Source of the DNA: an uncultured Aquitalea sp.
GTDB taxonomy: Bacteria > Pseudomonadota > Gammaproteobacteria > Burkholderiales > Chromobacteriaceae
Reading direction: 5' to 3'
Assembly (NCBI RefSeq): GCF_945957525.1
Contig: NZ_CAMFLA010000008.1
Span: 1 to 64,000, forward strand
DNA length: 64,000 nt
In this document: piece after piece, positions 49,209 through 58,040 of the stretch
How the letters are laid out: every line of letters begins with the position of its first letter
Numbering within the stretch: the first letter of the stretch is position 1
Made by a program: the position numbers and the translations under genes
The notes under the pieces: model-generated
Databases searched by the model: none
Told to the model about the DNA's origin: nothing
Seen by the model: the letters and a program-made list of their open reading frames with translations, nothing else

Positions 49209-51389
49209 TTGAACCAGCCCGCCGTCCGCCACCAGGTGCTTGTCGATGTGCCCCTGTTTGGCGCATTCACCTACCTGTCTCATTTTGATGTCATGGCCGG
49301 GCAGCGCGTGGTCGTTCCCTTCGGCAAACGTCAGTTGTGTGGCGTGGTTGTCACTGGCATACCCCCCGAGGGTGTAGACGAGAGTCGACTCAAGTCCATC
49401 ATCCGCCCGCTGGAGGGGCTGCCGCCGTTGCCCGCGGATTTTTTGCGGCTGGTTTCCTTTGCTTCCGCTTACTACCACTACCCGGAAGGGCAGACCCTGT
49501 TCACGGCGCTGCCCACCGCCTTGCGCGATCCCAAAGACATCCGCCGGGTTGATGAACGTCTCTTCGGCCTGACCGATGCGGGGCTGGCAGAAGCACCACC
49601 GGCGCGCAGCCGCGGCCGCCTGGCCTTGTGGCAGGCCATGCAGGACGGTCCCGTCAGTCTGGCGGCTGCACGTGAGTTATACGCGCAGGCCGGCAAGTGG
49701 TTGGCCGAAGAACTGGACGCCGGCCGGGTGGAACGGGTTGAGCCCGAGCCCACGCCGCTGGTGGTGGGCAATACGCCGCCCTTGACCGGGCAGCAAGCGG
49801 CGGCGCTAGAGCAGCTTTACGCTGCGCCGGCAGGCTACTCGGCCTGGTTGCTGCACGGGGTGACCGGCAGCGGCAAAACCGAGGTCTACCTGCAATGGAT
49901 AGCCCGGCTGCTGGCGGCAGGCCGGCAGGTGCTGGTGTTGGTGCCGGAAATCAATCTGACGCCGCAACTGATCAACCGCTTTCTGCTGCGTTTTCCCGCC
50001 AGTCGCATTGCCGTGCAGCATAGCAATCTCGCCGATGGCGAGCGCTTGCGCGGCTGGGTGGATGCCTGGCAGGGCAGGGCGGATGTAGTGATCGGTACCC
50101 GTCTGTCGGTGTTTACGCCCATGCCGCGCTTGGGTTTGATCGTGGTGGACGAGGAGCATGACGGTTCCTTCAAGCAACAGGATGGCCTGCGTTACCATGC
50201 CCGCGATCTGGCGGTATGGCGCGCGCGCGAAGCCGGCGTACCGGTGCTGCTGGGCTCCGCCACACCCAGCCTCGAGACCATGGCCAATGTGGAGGCGGGG
50301 CGCTATCGCCGGCTGGTGCTGGACAAACGCGCACACGGGGCGGCCAGCTTGCCGCGCGTGGGGCTGATCGACACCCGTCGCTTGCGCCTGCAGGACGGCT
50401 TGTCGCCCCAGGTGATGTCGGCGCTGGAGGCGCGGCTGGCAAAACGGGAAATGAGCCTGGTGTTCATCAACCGTCGCGGCTTTGCTCCGGTGCTGGCCTG
50501 CACCGATTGCGGCTGGACCAGCGGTTGCCCGCGCTGTTCCACGCGGCTGGTGTTGCATCTGCGTGAGCGACAACTGCGCTGCCACCATTGCGGCTGGGAA
50601 GAAACGGTGCCGCCGGCTTGTCCTGAGTGCGGCGCGCCGGACATCAAACCGCTGGGCGAGGGCACGCAAAGGCTGGAGACCGCGCTGGCTCAGCGTTTTC
50701 CCCAAGCGCGCATTCTGCGCATCGACCGGGACACCACGCAACGCAAGCAGGCGTGGGATGAGATATACCGCAGCGTCAACGCCGGGGAAGTCGATATCCT
50801 GGTGGGGACGCAGATGCTGGCCAAAGGCCACGACTTCGGCAACCTCTCGCTGGTAACGGTGCTGGGCGCGGACGGCGGACTGTACTCGGCTGATTTTCGC
50901 GCCGCCGAACGGCTGTTTGCCCAGTTGATGCAAGTGGCCGGCCGTGCCGGGCGCGCGGATGCGCCGGGCGAAGTACTGGTGCAGACGCAATGGCCGGATC
51001 ATCCGCTATACCAGGCCTTGATTCGCCACGATTTTGACGGTTTCGCCCGGCATTTGCTGAGCGAGCGCCGTCAACTGGGCTTCCCGCCCGCCGCCTATCA
51101 GGCCATGTTGCGGGCCGATGCCCCGGCGCTGCAGGACGCAAGCCGTTTTCTCACCGCGGTGCGCGCGGCGGCGGAGAGCCTAGCCGAAGGCGTACTGGTG
51201 TCCGGCCCCGCGCCGGCGCTGATGGTGCGGCTGGCCAATCGCGAGCGGGCCCAACTGGTGCTGGAGTCCTCCAGCCGGCAGGCGCTGCACGCTTTCATAG
51301 ATCAATTGTTGCCGCTGGCGGAGGCTGAGGCCCGTCGTCAGTCGCGCGGTTTGCGCTGGTCGCTTGATGTCGACCCGCAGGAGTGTTGA
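49209..51389 (+). CDS. priA: Primosomal replication-restart helicase PriA
   Basis: 726 residues from a TTG at 49209 with GAGGAA upstream; a GTG at 49164 in the same frame is possible but lacks a ribosome binding site. The N-terminal 3'-DNA-end-binding domain (VLVDVPLFGAFTYLSHFDVMAGQRVVVPFGKRQLCGVV) is followed by the helicase core with Walker A LLHGVTGSGKTEVYLQ, DEEHDGSFKQQDGLRYHARDLA and ATPSLET. The double zinc-binding insert has CTDCGWTSGCPRCSTRL...CHHCGWEETVPPACPECGA. TQMLAKGHDFGNLSLV and RAAERLFAQLMQVAGRAGR close the core. It reloads the replisome at stalled forks. dacB begins directly at its stop codon. Confidence 0.95.
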   Translation: MNQPAVRHQVLVDVPLFGAFTYLSHFDVMAGQRVVVPFGKRQLCGVVVTGIPPEGVDESRLKSIIRPLEGLPPLPADFLRLVSFASAYYHYPEGQTLFTALPTALRDPKDIRRVDERLFGLTDAGLAEAPPARSRGRLALWQAMQDGPVSLAAARELYAQAGKWLAEELDAGRVERVEPEPTPLVVGNTPPLTGQQAAALEQLYAAPAGYSAWLLHGVTGSGKTEVYLQWIARLLAAGRQVLVLVPEINLTPQLINRFLLRFPASRIAVQHSNLADGERLRGWVDAWQGRADVVIGTRLSVFTPMPRLGLIVVDEEHDGSFKQQDGLRYHARDLAVWRAREAGVPVLLGSATPSLETMANVEAGRYRRLVLDKRAHGAASLPRVGLIDTRRLRLQDGLSPQVMSALEARLAKREMSLVFINRRGFAPVLACTDCGWTSGCPRCSTRLVLHLRERQLRCHHCGWEETVPPACPECGAPDIKPLGEGTQRLETALAQRFPQARILRIDRDTTQRKQAWDEIYRSVNAGEVDILVGTQMLAKGHDFGNLSLVTVLGADGGLYSADFRAAERLFAQLMQVAGRAGRADAPGEVLVQTQWPDHPLYQALIRHDFDGFARHLLSERRQLGFPPAAYQAMLRADAPALQDASRFLTAVRAAAESLAEGVLVSGPAPALMVRLANRERAQLVLESSSRQALHAFIDQLLPLAEAEARRQSRGLRWSLDVDPQEC

Positions 51390-52763
51390 GTGAAGAAGTC
51401 AGTCTGGATGTGCTTGAGTCTGTGCGTCCTGGCCGGTCAGGCCGCGGCGCTGGATCTGCATGGCTTGCGCCCGGATGAAATCGCCCTGTGGGCGGCGCCG
51501 GTGGAAAACAAGGGCGAGTTGCTGGCCCATAGGGCGGATGCGCCGGTGAATCCGGCCTCCACCATGAAACTGGTCACCAGCTGGGCGGCGCTGGAAATCC
51601 TTCGGCCAACCTATCGCTGGACCACGCGGCTGGTGAGCGACGCGCCCGTGGTGGACGGCGCGCTCAAAGGCGACCTCTACTGGATAGGCGCGGGCGATCC
51701 GCGCTTCAGCGAAGCGGACCTCTCTCAGTTGCTGCGCGATCTGCGTCTGCGCGGGGTGCGCCGCATCGAGGGCCGGCTGATGCTGGACAAGAGCGTCTTC
51801 GGCCAACTGTCCAACGCCGACGGCTTTGAGGAAGACGAAGGCAAAACCTTTACCGTGGGACCGGACAGTCACCTTACCGGGCTCAAGGTGGCCTGGTTGC
51901 GTTTCTTCAATGATGAGAACGGTGCGCGCGTGGTACTGGATCCGCCCTTGCCGGGCATCAGCGTCAACAGCGCGCTCAGGCCGAGCGGCAATGAAAGCTG
52001 CAAGGATGTGCGCCAGTGGGCCAGCATCCGGCAAGAGGGCGACAAGGTCAGTATCAGCGGCGTGCTGCCGCGCGCTTGCGACGGTGCGCGCGCCTACCTG
52101 AATGTGCTGGATCACAACAGCTTCGCCAATCAGTCCTTCAGCGCCTGGTGGCAAGAGCAGGGCGGCGCCGGTCCTCAGGGTTTTGGCGTGGGAACCGCGC
52201 CAGCCGGCGCACGTGAACTGGCCAGCCATCAATCCGAGCCGATGACGGCGGCGCTGGCCGACATGAACAAATACAGCAACAACACCATGGCCCGCACCCT
52301 GTTCCTCACCATCGGCCATGAAGCCGGCGGCGACAACCCGGTAGCGGATGCCGGCAAAGCAGTACGGCAATTGCTGGCTTCACGCCAGATCGATGCCTCG
52401 GCGCTGGTGCTGGAAAATGGTAGTGGGCTGTCCCGCCGCGAGCGGGTGACCGCGCGCATGCTTGGCGAAGTGTTGCGCGACGCGGCGCGTGGTCCGTATG
52501 GCGGCGAGCTGATCGCCAGCCTGCCCATCGCCAGCGAAGATGGCACGCTGAAAAAGCGCTTCGCCGTCTGGGGGCCGCGCATCCGCATGAAAACCGGCAC
52601 GCTCAAGAACGTCAAGGCGCTGGCGGGCTACTGGCAGGCGGCGGATGGTCGGCGGCTTGCGCTGGTGGCCATCGTCAACAGTCCGCGCGCCCTGGAGATG
52701 GGCGCGGCGCTGGATGCTGTGGTTGGCGATGCAATTCGTCAATTTGATTCAAGTGCGCAATAG
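51390..52763 (+). CDS. dacB: D-alanyl-D-alanine carboxypeptidase/endopeptidase (PBP4 type)
   Basis: 457 residues from a GTG at 51390, immediately after the priA TGA, with CAGGAGTG as ribosome binding site. A signal peptide (VWMCLSLCVLAGQAAA) precedes the penicillin-binding fold. The SxxK motif is PASTMK (S57, K60), SxN is in NKYSNNTMAR, and KTG is in RMKTGTLKNVKALAGYW; a PBP4-type insertion lies between the first two. It cleaves D-Ala-D-Ala ends and cross-links in peptidoglycan in the periplasm. Two copies of the recurrent 10-mer lie within it (51601 and 51798). Confidence 0.93.
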   Translation: MKKSVWMCLSLCVLAGQAAALDLHGLRPDEIALWAAPVENKGELLAHRADAPVNPASTMKLVTSWAALEILRPTYRWTTRLVSDAPVVDGALKGDLYWIGAGDPRFSEADLSQLLRDLRLRGVRRIEGRLMLDKSVFGQLSNADGFEEDEGKTFTVGPDSHLTGLKVAWLRFFNDENGARVVLDPPLPGISVNSALRPSGNESCKDVRQWASIRQEGDKVSISGVLPRACDGARAYLNVLDHNSFANQSFSAWWQEQGGAGPQGFGVGTAPAGARELASHQSEPMTAALADMNKYSNNTMARTLFLTIGHEAGGDNPVADAGKAVRQLLASRQIDASALVLENGSGLSRRERVTARMLGEVLRDAARGPYGGELIASLPIASEDGTLKKRFAVWGPRIRMKTGTLKNVKALAGYWQAADGRRLALVAIVNSPRALEMGAALDAVVGDAIRQFDSSAQ

Positions 52764-52776
52764 CCGATACATATCG

Positions 52777-52782
52777 TATAAT
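52777..52782 (+). promoter_or_regulatory. -10 element upstream of grxC
   Basis: A perfect TATAAT lies 52 bases before the grxC ATG in the gap after dacB. No convincing -35 is visible at 16-18 bases, so only the -10 is called. Confidence 0.45.
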
Positions 52783-52833
52783 GAAATCTCTGGCCGGTTC
52801 GCCGGACTATTCGATTGAAAAGCAGGAAGCATC

Positions 52834-53091
52834 ATGAAACCCGTCACCATGTACACCACCGCCGTCTGCCCCTATTGCATTCGCGCCAAGCAACTTCTGG
52901 CCAGCAAGGGCGTGAGCGGCATTGAAGAAATCCGCATCGACCTCGACCCGGAAGCCCGCGATCGCATGATGCGCGACACCGGCCGCCGCACTGTGCCGCA
53001 AATCTACATCGGCGACACCCATGTGGGCGGTTGCGACGATCTGGTGGCGTTGAACCAGGCCGGCAAACTGGACGTGCTGCTGGCGGATTGA
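52834..53091 (+). CDS. grxC: Glutaredoxin 3
   Basis: 85 residues. MKPVTMYTTAVCPYCIRAKQLL contains the dithiol active site CPYC (residues 12-15); RTVPQIYIGDTHVGGCDDL holds the cis-proline and glutathione-binding loop. It is a cytoplasmic thiol-disulfide reductase coupled to glutathione. It lies before secB, a common proteobacterial order. CAGGAAGC precedes the ATG. Confidence 0.96.
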   Translation: MKPVTMYTTAVCPYCIRAKQLLASKGVSGIEEIRIDLDPEARDRMMRDTGRRTVPQIYIGDTHVGGCDDLVALNQAGKLDVLLAD

Positions 53092-53273
53092 GTCGCCGCG
53101 CCGGGCCGATTTCATCAGCGCGCAACCCGCCGTCGCCATACTGGCGCGCCGCCTGATCGTCGTCATGAACGATGCGACGGCAACTGGCTGCGCGCTCGTA
53201 TTTCATGCGATGATGCGAGGCTGGATTTTTACATCAACCGGCCGCGCCCCGCGGCCCCGCAAGAGACATAGAC

Positions 53274-53726
53274 ATGAGCGAACAACAAGAGCTGCAACCG
53301 GTATTCTCCATCGAGAAGATCTACGTCAAAGACCTGTCGCTGGAAGTGCCGGGCGCCCCGCAAGTGTTTCTGGAAAACGCCCAGCCGGAAATCGACATGC
53401 AGCTGGCTAGCGAAGGCAAGCAAATCGACGAAGGCTTCTACGAAGTGGCCCTGACCGTTACCGTTACCGCCAAGCTGCCGGAAAAAACCATGTTCCTGTG
53501 CGAAGTGACCGAAGCCGGCATCTTCCGCATCGCCAACGTACCGGCTGAAGACGTGGAGCCCATCCTCGGCGTGGCTTGCCCGAACATCCTGTTCCCCTAC
53601 GCTCGCGAAACCGTGTCCAACCTGATCAATCGCGCTGGCTTCCCGCCGGTGCTGCTGTCCCCGATCAACTTCGAAGCCCTGTACATGCAGCAACGCGCGC
53701 AACAGGCCGAAGCCGGTAACGCCTGA
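53274..53726 (+). CDS. secB: Protein-export chaperone SecB
   Basis: 150 residues. [30 protein letters not shown] is the conserved start and [37 protein letters not shown] is the family signature. The tetramer holds precursors unfolded and hands them to SecA. The next gene starts on the last base of its stop codon. The 180 bases between grxC and secB hold no gene that I can support. Confidence 0.97.
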   Translation: MSEQQELQPVFSIEKIYVKDLSLEVPGAPQVFLENAQPEIDMQLASEGKQIDEGFYEVALTVTVTAKLPEKTMFLCEVTEAGIFRIANVPAEDVEPILGVACPNILFPYARETVSNLINRAGFPPVLLSPINFEALYMQQRAQQAEAGNA

Positions 53727-54172
53727 TGACAAGACGCCTCGTCACCCTGCTGGCCCTGTTGGGCGGCATGGCGGCCATGTCCGCCCATGCCCTGGAGTTC
53801 CGTTCGGTCAAGGAAACCGGCGTGGCGCTGTACGAGGCGCCCAGCCTGACCGCGAAGAAGTTGTTCGCGGTCAGCCGCTATTACCCGGTGGAAGTGCTGT
53901 CCAGCCAGAAGGAGTGGTCGCGCGTGCGCGACGCCACCGGCGGCATCAGCTGGATTCCCGCTGCGGCCTTGTCTTCGCAGCGCTGGGTGCTGGTCACGGC
54001 GGAACAGACGCAAGTGCGCGACAGTGCTTCGGCCGACGGCAAACCCTTGTTCAGCATGGCCCGCGATGGCGTGCTGCAACTGGTGGAAGCGCCGAAGGAA
54101 GGCTGGGCCAAGGTCAAGCACCGCGACGGTACCGCAGGCTATGCCCGCATTACCGATCTTTGGGGGCTGTAA
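53726..54172 (+). CDS. Exported bacterial SH3-domain protein
   Basis: 148 residues with a signal peptide (RLVTLLALLGGMAAMSAHA). Two SH3b-like repeats follow: ALYEAPSLTAKKLFAVSRYYPVEVLSSQKEWSRVRDATGGISWIPAAAL and VRDSASADGKPLFSMARDGVLQLVEAPKEGWAKVKHRDGTAGYARITDLWGL. Such domains bind cell-wall peptides. It is coupled to secB (TGATG) and gpsA (3-base gap), forming a secB-SH3-gpsA operon. Confidence 0.85.
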   Translation: MTRRLVTLLALLGGMAAMSAHALEFRSVKETGVALYEAPSLTAKKLFAVSRYYPVEVLSSQKEWSRVRDATGGISWIPAAALSSQRWVLVTAEQTQVRDSASADGKPLFSMARDGVLQLVEAPKEGWAKVKHRDGTAGYARITDLWGL

Positions 54173-54175
54173 GCC

Positions 54176-55180
54176 ATGAAGCTGGCCATTCTCGGCAGCG
54201 GCGCCTGGGGCACGGCCCTGGCCATGGCCTTCGCCCGCCATCATGATGTCATTCTCTGGGGGCGCGACCCGGCTCACGTGGCCGACATGGCCGCCAGTCG
54301 CATCAACCAGCGCTATCTGGACGGCTGCCCCTTTCCCGACAGCCTGACGCTGACGGCGGAACTGCCGCGCGCCATTCAGGGCGCGGAACTCATTCTCATC
54401 GTCACGCCCATCGTCGGCCTTCGGCCCACCTTGCGCGCGCTGACGGCGCTGACATCCCGTCTTCCCCCGGTACTCTGGGCTTGCAAGGGTTTCGAAGCCG
54501 GCTCAAGTCTGCTGCCGCACCAAGTCGTGGCGGAAGAGCTGCCGCCCGATCACCCCTGCGGCGTCTTGTCCGGCCCCAGTTTTGCCCGAGAGGTGGCGGA
54601 GGGCTTGCCCGCGGCGGTCACCATTGCTTCCGACGACGACGCCTTCGCGCGCCGCATTGTGCGCGAGCTGCATAGCTCCCTGCTGCGCCTGTACGCCAAT
54701 GATGATCTGGTGGGCGTGGAAGTGGGCGGCGCGGTGAAAAACGTCATGGCCATTGCTACCGGCGTGGCCGATGGCCTGGGTTTCGGCATGAATGCCCGCG
54801 CGGCGCTCATTACTCGCGGCCTTGCGGAAATCACGCGTCTGGCCAGCGCGCTGGGCGCCAGTCAGCACACTATGATGGGTCTGTCCGGCATGGGGGATCT
54901 CATCCTTACGTGTACCGGCGCGCTGTCGCGCAACCGGCAAGTGGGCCTGAAGTTGGCCGAAGGCAAATCGCTGGAGGTCATTCTGGCCGAGCTGGGACAC
55001 GTCGCCGAAGGCGTGCCGACCGCTCGCGAGGTGCTGACCATGGCTGAGCGGCTGGAAGTGGACATGCCGATCACGGCTGCCGTATGCGGTTTGCTGTATC
55101 AGGGCACAGACCCGCATCGCGCGGTGGAAGGGTTACTCAGCCGCTCACCCAAAGCGGAAGGCGGCGGCGCGCTGGCCTGA
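54176..55180 (+). CDS. gpsA: Glycerol-3-phosphate dehydrogenase [NAD(P)+]
   Basis: 334 residues. It makes sn-glycerol 3-phosphate for phospholipid synthesis. [16 protein letters not shown] is the dinucleotide-binding start (GSGAWG at 7-12). [27 protein letters not shown] and [39 protein letters not shown] contain the catalytic lysine region. It is the last gene of the operon, with a terminator 24 bases later. A 10-mer repeat copy lies at 54952. Confidence 0.96.
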   Translation: MKLAILGSGAWGTALAMAFARHHDVILWGRDPAHVADMAASRINQRYLDGCPFPDSLTLTAELPRAIQGAELILIVTPIVGLRPTLRALTALTSRLPPVLWACKGFEAGSSLLPHQVVAEELPPDHPCGVLSGPSFAREVAEGLPAAVTIASDDDAFARRIVRELHSSLLRLYANDDLVGVEVGGAVKNVMAIATGVADGLGFGMNARAALITRGLAEITRLASALGASQHTMMGLSGMGDLILTCTGALSRNRQVGLKLAEGKSLEVILAELGHVAEGVPTAREVLTMAERLEVDMPITAAVCGLLYQGTDPHRAVEGLLSRSPKAEGGGALA

Positions 55181-55203
55181 GCGGCGACAAGGCCCGGCAA
55201 AAC

Positions 55204-55230
55204 AAAAGCCTCCCGACGGGAGGCTTTTTG
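55204..55230. terminator. Bidirectional terminator after gpsA
   Basis: AAAAGCCTCCC-GAC-GGGAGGCTTTT has an A-tract on one side and T-tract on the other. It also ends the convergent small exported gene at 55261. Confidence 0.88.
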
Positions 55231-55260
55231 CATTTCCGCACGTTGGCGCGGCAACCAGGC

Positions 55261-55491
55261 TCAGTGGCGGCTCAGGTTTTCTTTGAAGCTCTTTTCGGCC
55301 CAGTAGGCATTGGTGGCTTGCAAGGCTTGCTGCTCTGCGGCCGGCAGCTTGGCGTAGCTGTCGCGGATGGCGGCCTGGTCAGCATTCCAGGCGGCGACGG
55401 TGGCCGGCGCCGGCGTGGACGGCTGAACGCCTTGGGCAAAAGCAGCAGAGGACAGGACAAGAGCGGAGAGGGCGATAGCAACGGTTTTCAT
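55261..55491 (-). CDS. Small exported protein, tandem paralogue A
   Basis: 76 residues from the ATG at 55491, which has AAGG 10 bases upstream; the ATG three codons earlier overlaps that site. A clear signal peptide (KTVAIALSALVLSSAAFA) leaves about 57 mature residues: QGVQPSTPAPATVAAWNADQAAIRDSYAKLPAAEQQALQATNAYWAEKSFKENLSRH. The mature part is short, helical and without cysteines. No family or function is recognised. The next gene to the right is a close copy, including its promoter region. Confidence 0.75.
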   Translation of the reverse strand: MKTVAIALSALVLSSAAFAQGVQPSTPAPATVAAWNADQAAIRDSYAKLPAAEQQALQATNAYWAEKSFKENLSRH

Positions 55492-55543
55492 GATTAGCAT
55501 CCTTGAGTAGCGCGCTGTCAGTCAGCGCTGAAAATGTGAAGCC

Positions 55544-55549
55544 AGTATA
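55544..55549 (-). promoter_or_regulatory. -10 element of paralogue A
   Basis: TATACT on the minus strand, in a context (CAGTATATT on the plus strand) that recurs at the same place before paralogue B (56063-56068). An AGCGC/GCGCT hairpin lies between it and the start codon in both copies. Confidence 0.45.
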
Positions 55550-55731
55550 TTGGTATGAATTGGCATGATAAATATGGAATTAATCAACTTATTGTTTACT
55601 ATAATTACTCAATAATGGGGAAACTTTCTTGACCTGCCAGAGTCGACCCGCTTTACTGGCAGTTGACTCGCATGTCATTGACGGCATCGTTTGCTCAGCC
55701 TGTGCCGAGTCCATTTGTACCAAGACAAAAC

Positions 55732-55761
55732 AAAACCGCCTCCCATTGGGAGGCGGTTTTG
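55732..55761 (-). terminator. Terminator of paralogue B
   Basis: AAAACCGCCTCCC-ATT-GGGAGGCGGTTTT is a long perfect stem. It lies just downstream of paralogue B on the minus strand. Confidence 0.85.
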
Positions 55762-55780
55762 TTCGTAGCGAATAGTGCGC

Positions 55781-56011
55781 TTAGTGATTGCGCTGGTTTT
55801 CGCGCTGGCTTTGCGCAGCCCAATAGGCATTGGTGGCTTGGAGGGCCTGCTGGTCGGCAGCGGGCAGTTTGGCGTAGCTGTCGCGGATGGCGGCCTGATC
55901 GGCGTTCCAGGCGGCGACGGTTGCCGGGGTGGGCGTGGACGGTTGCACGCCTTCAGCGAAGGCGGCGGTGGAAAAAGCAAGAGCGGAAAGAGCGATAGCA
56001 ACGGTTTTCAT
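55781..56011 (-). CDS. Small exported protein, tandem paralogue B
   Basis: 76 residues. It shares the signal peptide start MKTVAIALSAL and the run ATVAAWNADQAAIRDSYAKLPAA with paralogue A. Differences gather in the last ten residues (AAQSQRENQRNH against AEKSFKENLSRH). The upstream region, with the same -10 and hairpin, is also duplicated, so the whole transcription unit was copied. Each copy has its own terminator, so dosage or slight specialisation is the likely reason for keeping both. Confidence 0.75.
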   Translation of the reverse strand: MKTVAIALSALAFSTAAFAEGVQPSTPTPATVAAWNADQAAIRDSYAKLPAADQQALQATNAYWAAQSQRENQRNH

Positions 56012-56062
56012 GACGGGCATCCTTGGTTAGCGCGCTGTCTGGCAGCGCTTAAGTGTGATGCC

Positions 56063-56068
56063 AGTATA
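56063..56068 (-). promoter_or_regulatory. -10 element of paralogue B
   Basis: TATACT on the minus strand, in the same CAGTATATT context as before paralogue A. Confidence 0.45.
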
Positions 56069-56219
56069 TTTGCGTGATAATTTGAGATAAATATCGCAAA
56101 AAATTATAAACTGTTTCTTTTTGGTAAATTATTTTAAGCGTAAAACCCGCCGGCAGGCATGCTGAGGGCGGGCTGGGCAAGGGCGAGGCGTGCAGGGGTA
56201 ATTGTTGGCGGCGGGCTGG

Positions 56220-56783
56220 TCAGCTTGGTTTGTCTTCTTCCGTACCGGAAGAGGCAGGTGCTTCGCTTTCTCGCAGCAGCAAGGCGGTGATGGCGTCCAT
56301 GTCGAAGTGGCCGGTTGTACTGACCAGCCTTTCCGCGTAATAAACGCGGTCGTTGGCATCTGCAATCAGGATGGCAGGCGCCGTATAGCCGCTCAGCGGA
56401 TGGCCCATGGCCAGCACGCCGTACTGCTTGTGAAAGTCCCGGCCGCGCAGGGTGGACAACAACACCACGCCGGGCAGACCATGCTCGCGCCGGGCGCGTT
56501 GCAGCGAAGAGGGGGAGTCAACGCTGATGACGATCAGCCGCAGCATGGGCCAGGCGGCGAGATCGCGACGGATCTTGCGCAGAAGGTCCATGCCGCCGTG
56601 TTCTTCCTCATCCAGCGACAGCAGGGTCACAATCACCTTGGGCTCGCCGGCAAAGCGCTCTAGCGCTATGTCCTGCTTGCTTTCGTCCACCAGCATGAAG
56701 CTGGGCAGACAGTCGCCAGTCTCGGGAAAATCGCCAACCACCGGGATGGCTTCATCGCCGTATCGCAGCATGAACTCACTCAT
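56220..56783 (-). CDS. Tpx-like peroxiredoxin-fold protein lacking both catalytic cysteines
   Basis: 187 residues from the ATG at 56783, which has AAGGAGGAAG at ideal spacing. The body aligns with thiol peroxidase Tpx: VGDFPETGDCLPSFMLV, GEPKVIVTLLSLDEEEHGGMDLLRKI, LRLIVISVDSPSSLQRARREHGLPGVVLLSTLRGRDFHKQYGV and GYTAPAILIADANDRVYYAERL. At the position of the peroxidatic cysteine (S-[IL]-D-x-x-x-C) it has H62, and the resolving-cysteine site reads RRE. The only cysteine is C25, outside the active site. Classical peroxidase activity is therefore unlikely. It is the last gene in the aroQ-accB-accC-prmA-DUF3426 direction. Confidence 0.78.
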   Translation of the reverse strand: MSEFMLRYGDEAIPVVGDFPETGDCLPSFMLVDESKQDIALERFAGEPKVIVTLLSLDEEEHGGMDLLRKIRRDLAAWPMLRLIVISVDSPSSLQRARREHGLPGVVLLSTLRGRDFHKQYGVLAMGHPLSGYTAPAILIADANDRVYYAERLVSTTGHFDMDAITALLLRESEAPASSGTEEDKPS

Positions 56784-56857
56784 GGGCTTCCTCCTTGTGC
56801 GTCCTGTATGGTTGGCCGGTCTGTGCGGAAAAGCAAGCGCGTTGTACAAATGAAAAT

Positions 56858-56875
56858 GGCAACCCGCAGGTTGCC
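56858..56875 (-). terminator. Terminator-like hairpin after the DUF3426 gene
   Basis: GGCAACC-CGCA-GGTTGCC is a perfect 7-bp stem; on the minus strand ATTTTC follows. Confidence 0.5.
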
Positions 56876-56897
56876 ATATGGCCGTCAGTTGTGCCGG

Positions 56898-58040
56898 TCA
56901 GGGATAAAACCAGTAAAGGCTGTATCCCATGGCTCTCACCTTGCCGGCGTCCAGCCGCATGGTGATCTTCACTTCGCTGTTGGGATTGAAGTGCTGCAGC
57001 TTGAGATCATCGGCTTTCAGGTATTCCTTGGGGGTAAATACCTTGCGGATCAGCACCTGATCGTCGGCATCTTTCAGCGACAGCTCCAGCATCGGATATG
57101 TCTGCGCAAAAGATGCGTGATTCTTCAGTGTGGCGGAAAGCTGGATCAGGTTGGGGTGGTCAGGCACGAAGGCAAGTTCGGACCATTCCGTGCGGATCTG
57201 CGAAACATCGGTCGGCCAGGGGACGGCGCAGCCCGCGGCTTTGCACAGGCTTTCCAGCGTGGGGCGCATCTCTGGTACTTCCGCCGCAATGCGGGTGCGG
57301 TTGAAATAAACCAGCTGACCGGCTACCAGCAGCACGCCCAAAATCCCCAGCACACCCATCAGTATGTTCAGGGCGGGGTGACGGCGTCGCGGTGCGACGT
57401 CTTCCTCGCGGGCCTCTTCATCCAGGCCCAGATCGCCGTAGTGGTGCGCCGACCTCGGCTTGGCGGCCGGGGGAGCGGGCGGTTCATCCAGCGCGAAAAC
57501 GGGCGCTGCGGGCTCCGTGGCTGGCGCATCGGCGCTGTCTTCATCGCGCTTGCGACGATTGTTGCCGAACACTTCCGGCAGCGGTGCGTCTTCTGGCGGG
57601 GTGAGCGGTTCTATTGTGGCGCGGCTGGCGGCGGGGCGATGGCTTAGCGCTTCAGCCAGCGCACGCTGGAATTCTTCGGCTTCACTGTTGGCCGAAGGCG
57701 CGACGGGTTCTTCCTGCGGTGTGGTCAGCGGAGATTCTTCCGCGGCGTCCTGTGCGGCGCCGGGGTCGAAATCCGGCATTTCCAGCTCGAAATCATCCGC
57801 CGGATCGGCGGCGGGGGCCGCGTCGTGCTGGAGAGCGGGTGCGGGAGGCGGTGTCTCCACGGGAGCGGACGGAGGGAGGGGTGCCGGCGCGGGGGGCGGC
57901 TCCGGACTGACGAAATGATCCGGCGCTTTGAAGACGTGGGTGCAGCGCCCGCAACGGACCAGGCCGTTGGCGGCGGACAACTGTGCGTCGTTAACCTTGA
58001 ATCGGGTTTGGCAGTTGGGGCACTGGGTCGTATACGTCAT
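56898..58040 (-). CDS. Zinc-ribbon (MJ0042) and DUF3426 membrane protein
   Basis: 380 residues. The N-terminal zinc ribbon MTYTTQCPNCQTRFKVNDAQLSAANGLVRCGRCTHVFKA has CxxC pairs at about residues 7-10 and 30-33. A long Pro/Ala/Glu-rich disordered linker (about 45-235) leads to one transmembrane helix (ALNILMGVLGILGVLLVAGQLVYF). A DUF3426 domain follows (YLKADDLKLQHFNPNSEVKITMRLDAGKVRAMGYSLYWFYP at the end). The ATG overlaps the prmA stop (ATGA). Function unknown; it is a regular neighbour of prmA in betaproteobacteria. Confidence 0.85.
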   Translation of the reverse strand: MTYTTQCPNCQTRFKVNDAQLSAANGLVRCGRCTHVFKAPDHFVSPEPPPAPAPLPPSAPVETPPPAPALQHDAAPAADPADDFELEMPDFDPGAAQDAAEESPLTTPQEEPVAPSANSEAEEFQRALAEALSHRPAASRATIEPLTPPEDAPLPEVFGNNRRKRDEDSADAPATEPAAPVFALDEPPAPPAAKPRSAHHYGDLGLDEEAREEDVAPRRRHPALNILMGVLGILGVLLVAGQLVYFNRTRIAAEVPEMRPTLESLCKAAGCAVPWPTDVSQIRTEWSELAFVPDHPNLIQLSATLKNHASFAQTYPMLELSLKDADDQVLIRKVFTPKEYLKADDLKLQHFNPNSEVKITMRLDAGKVRAMGYSLYWFYP

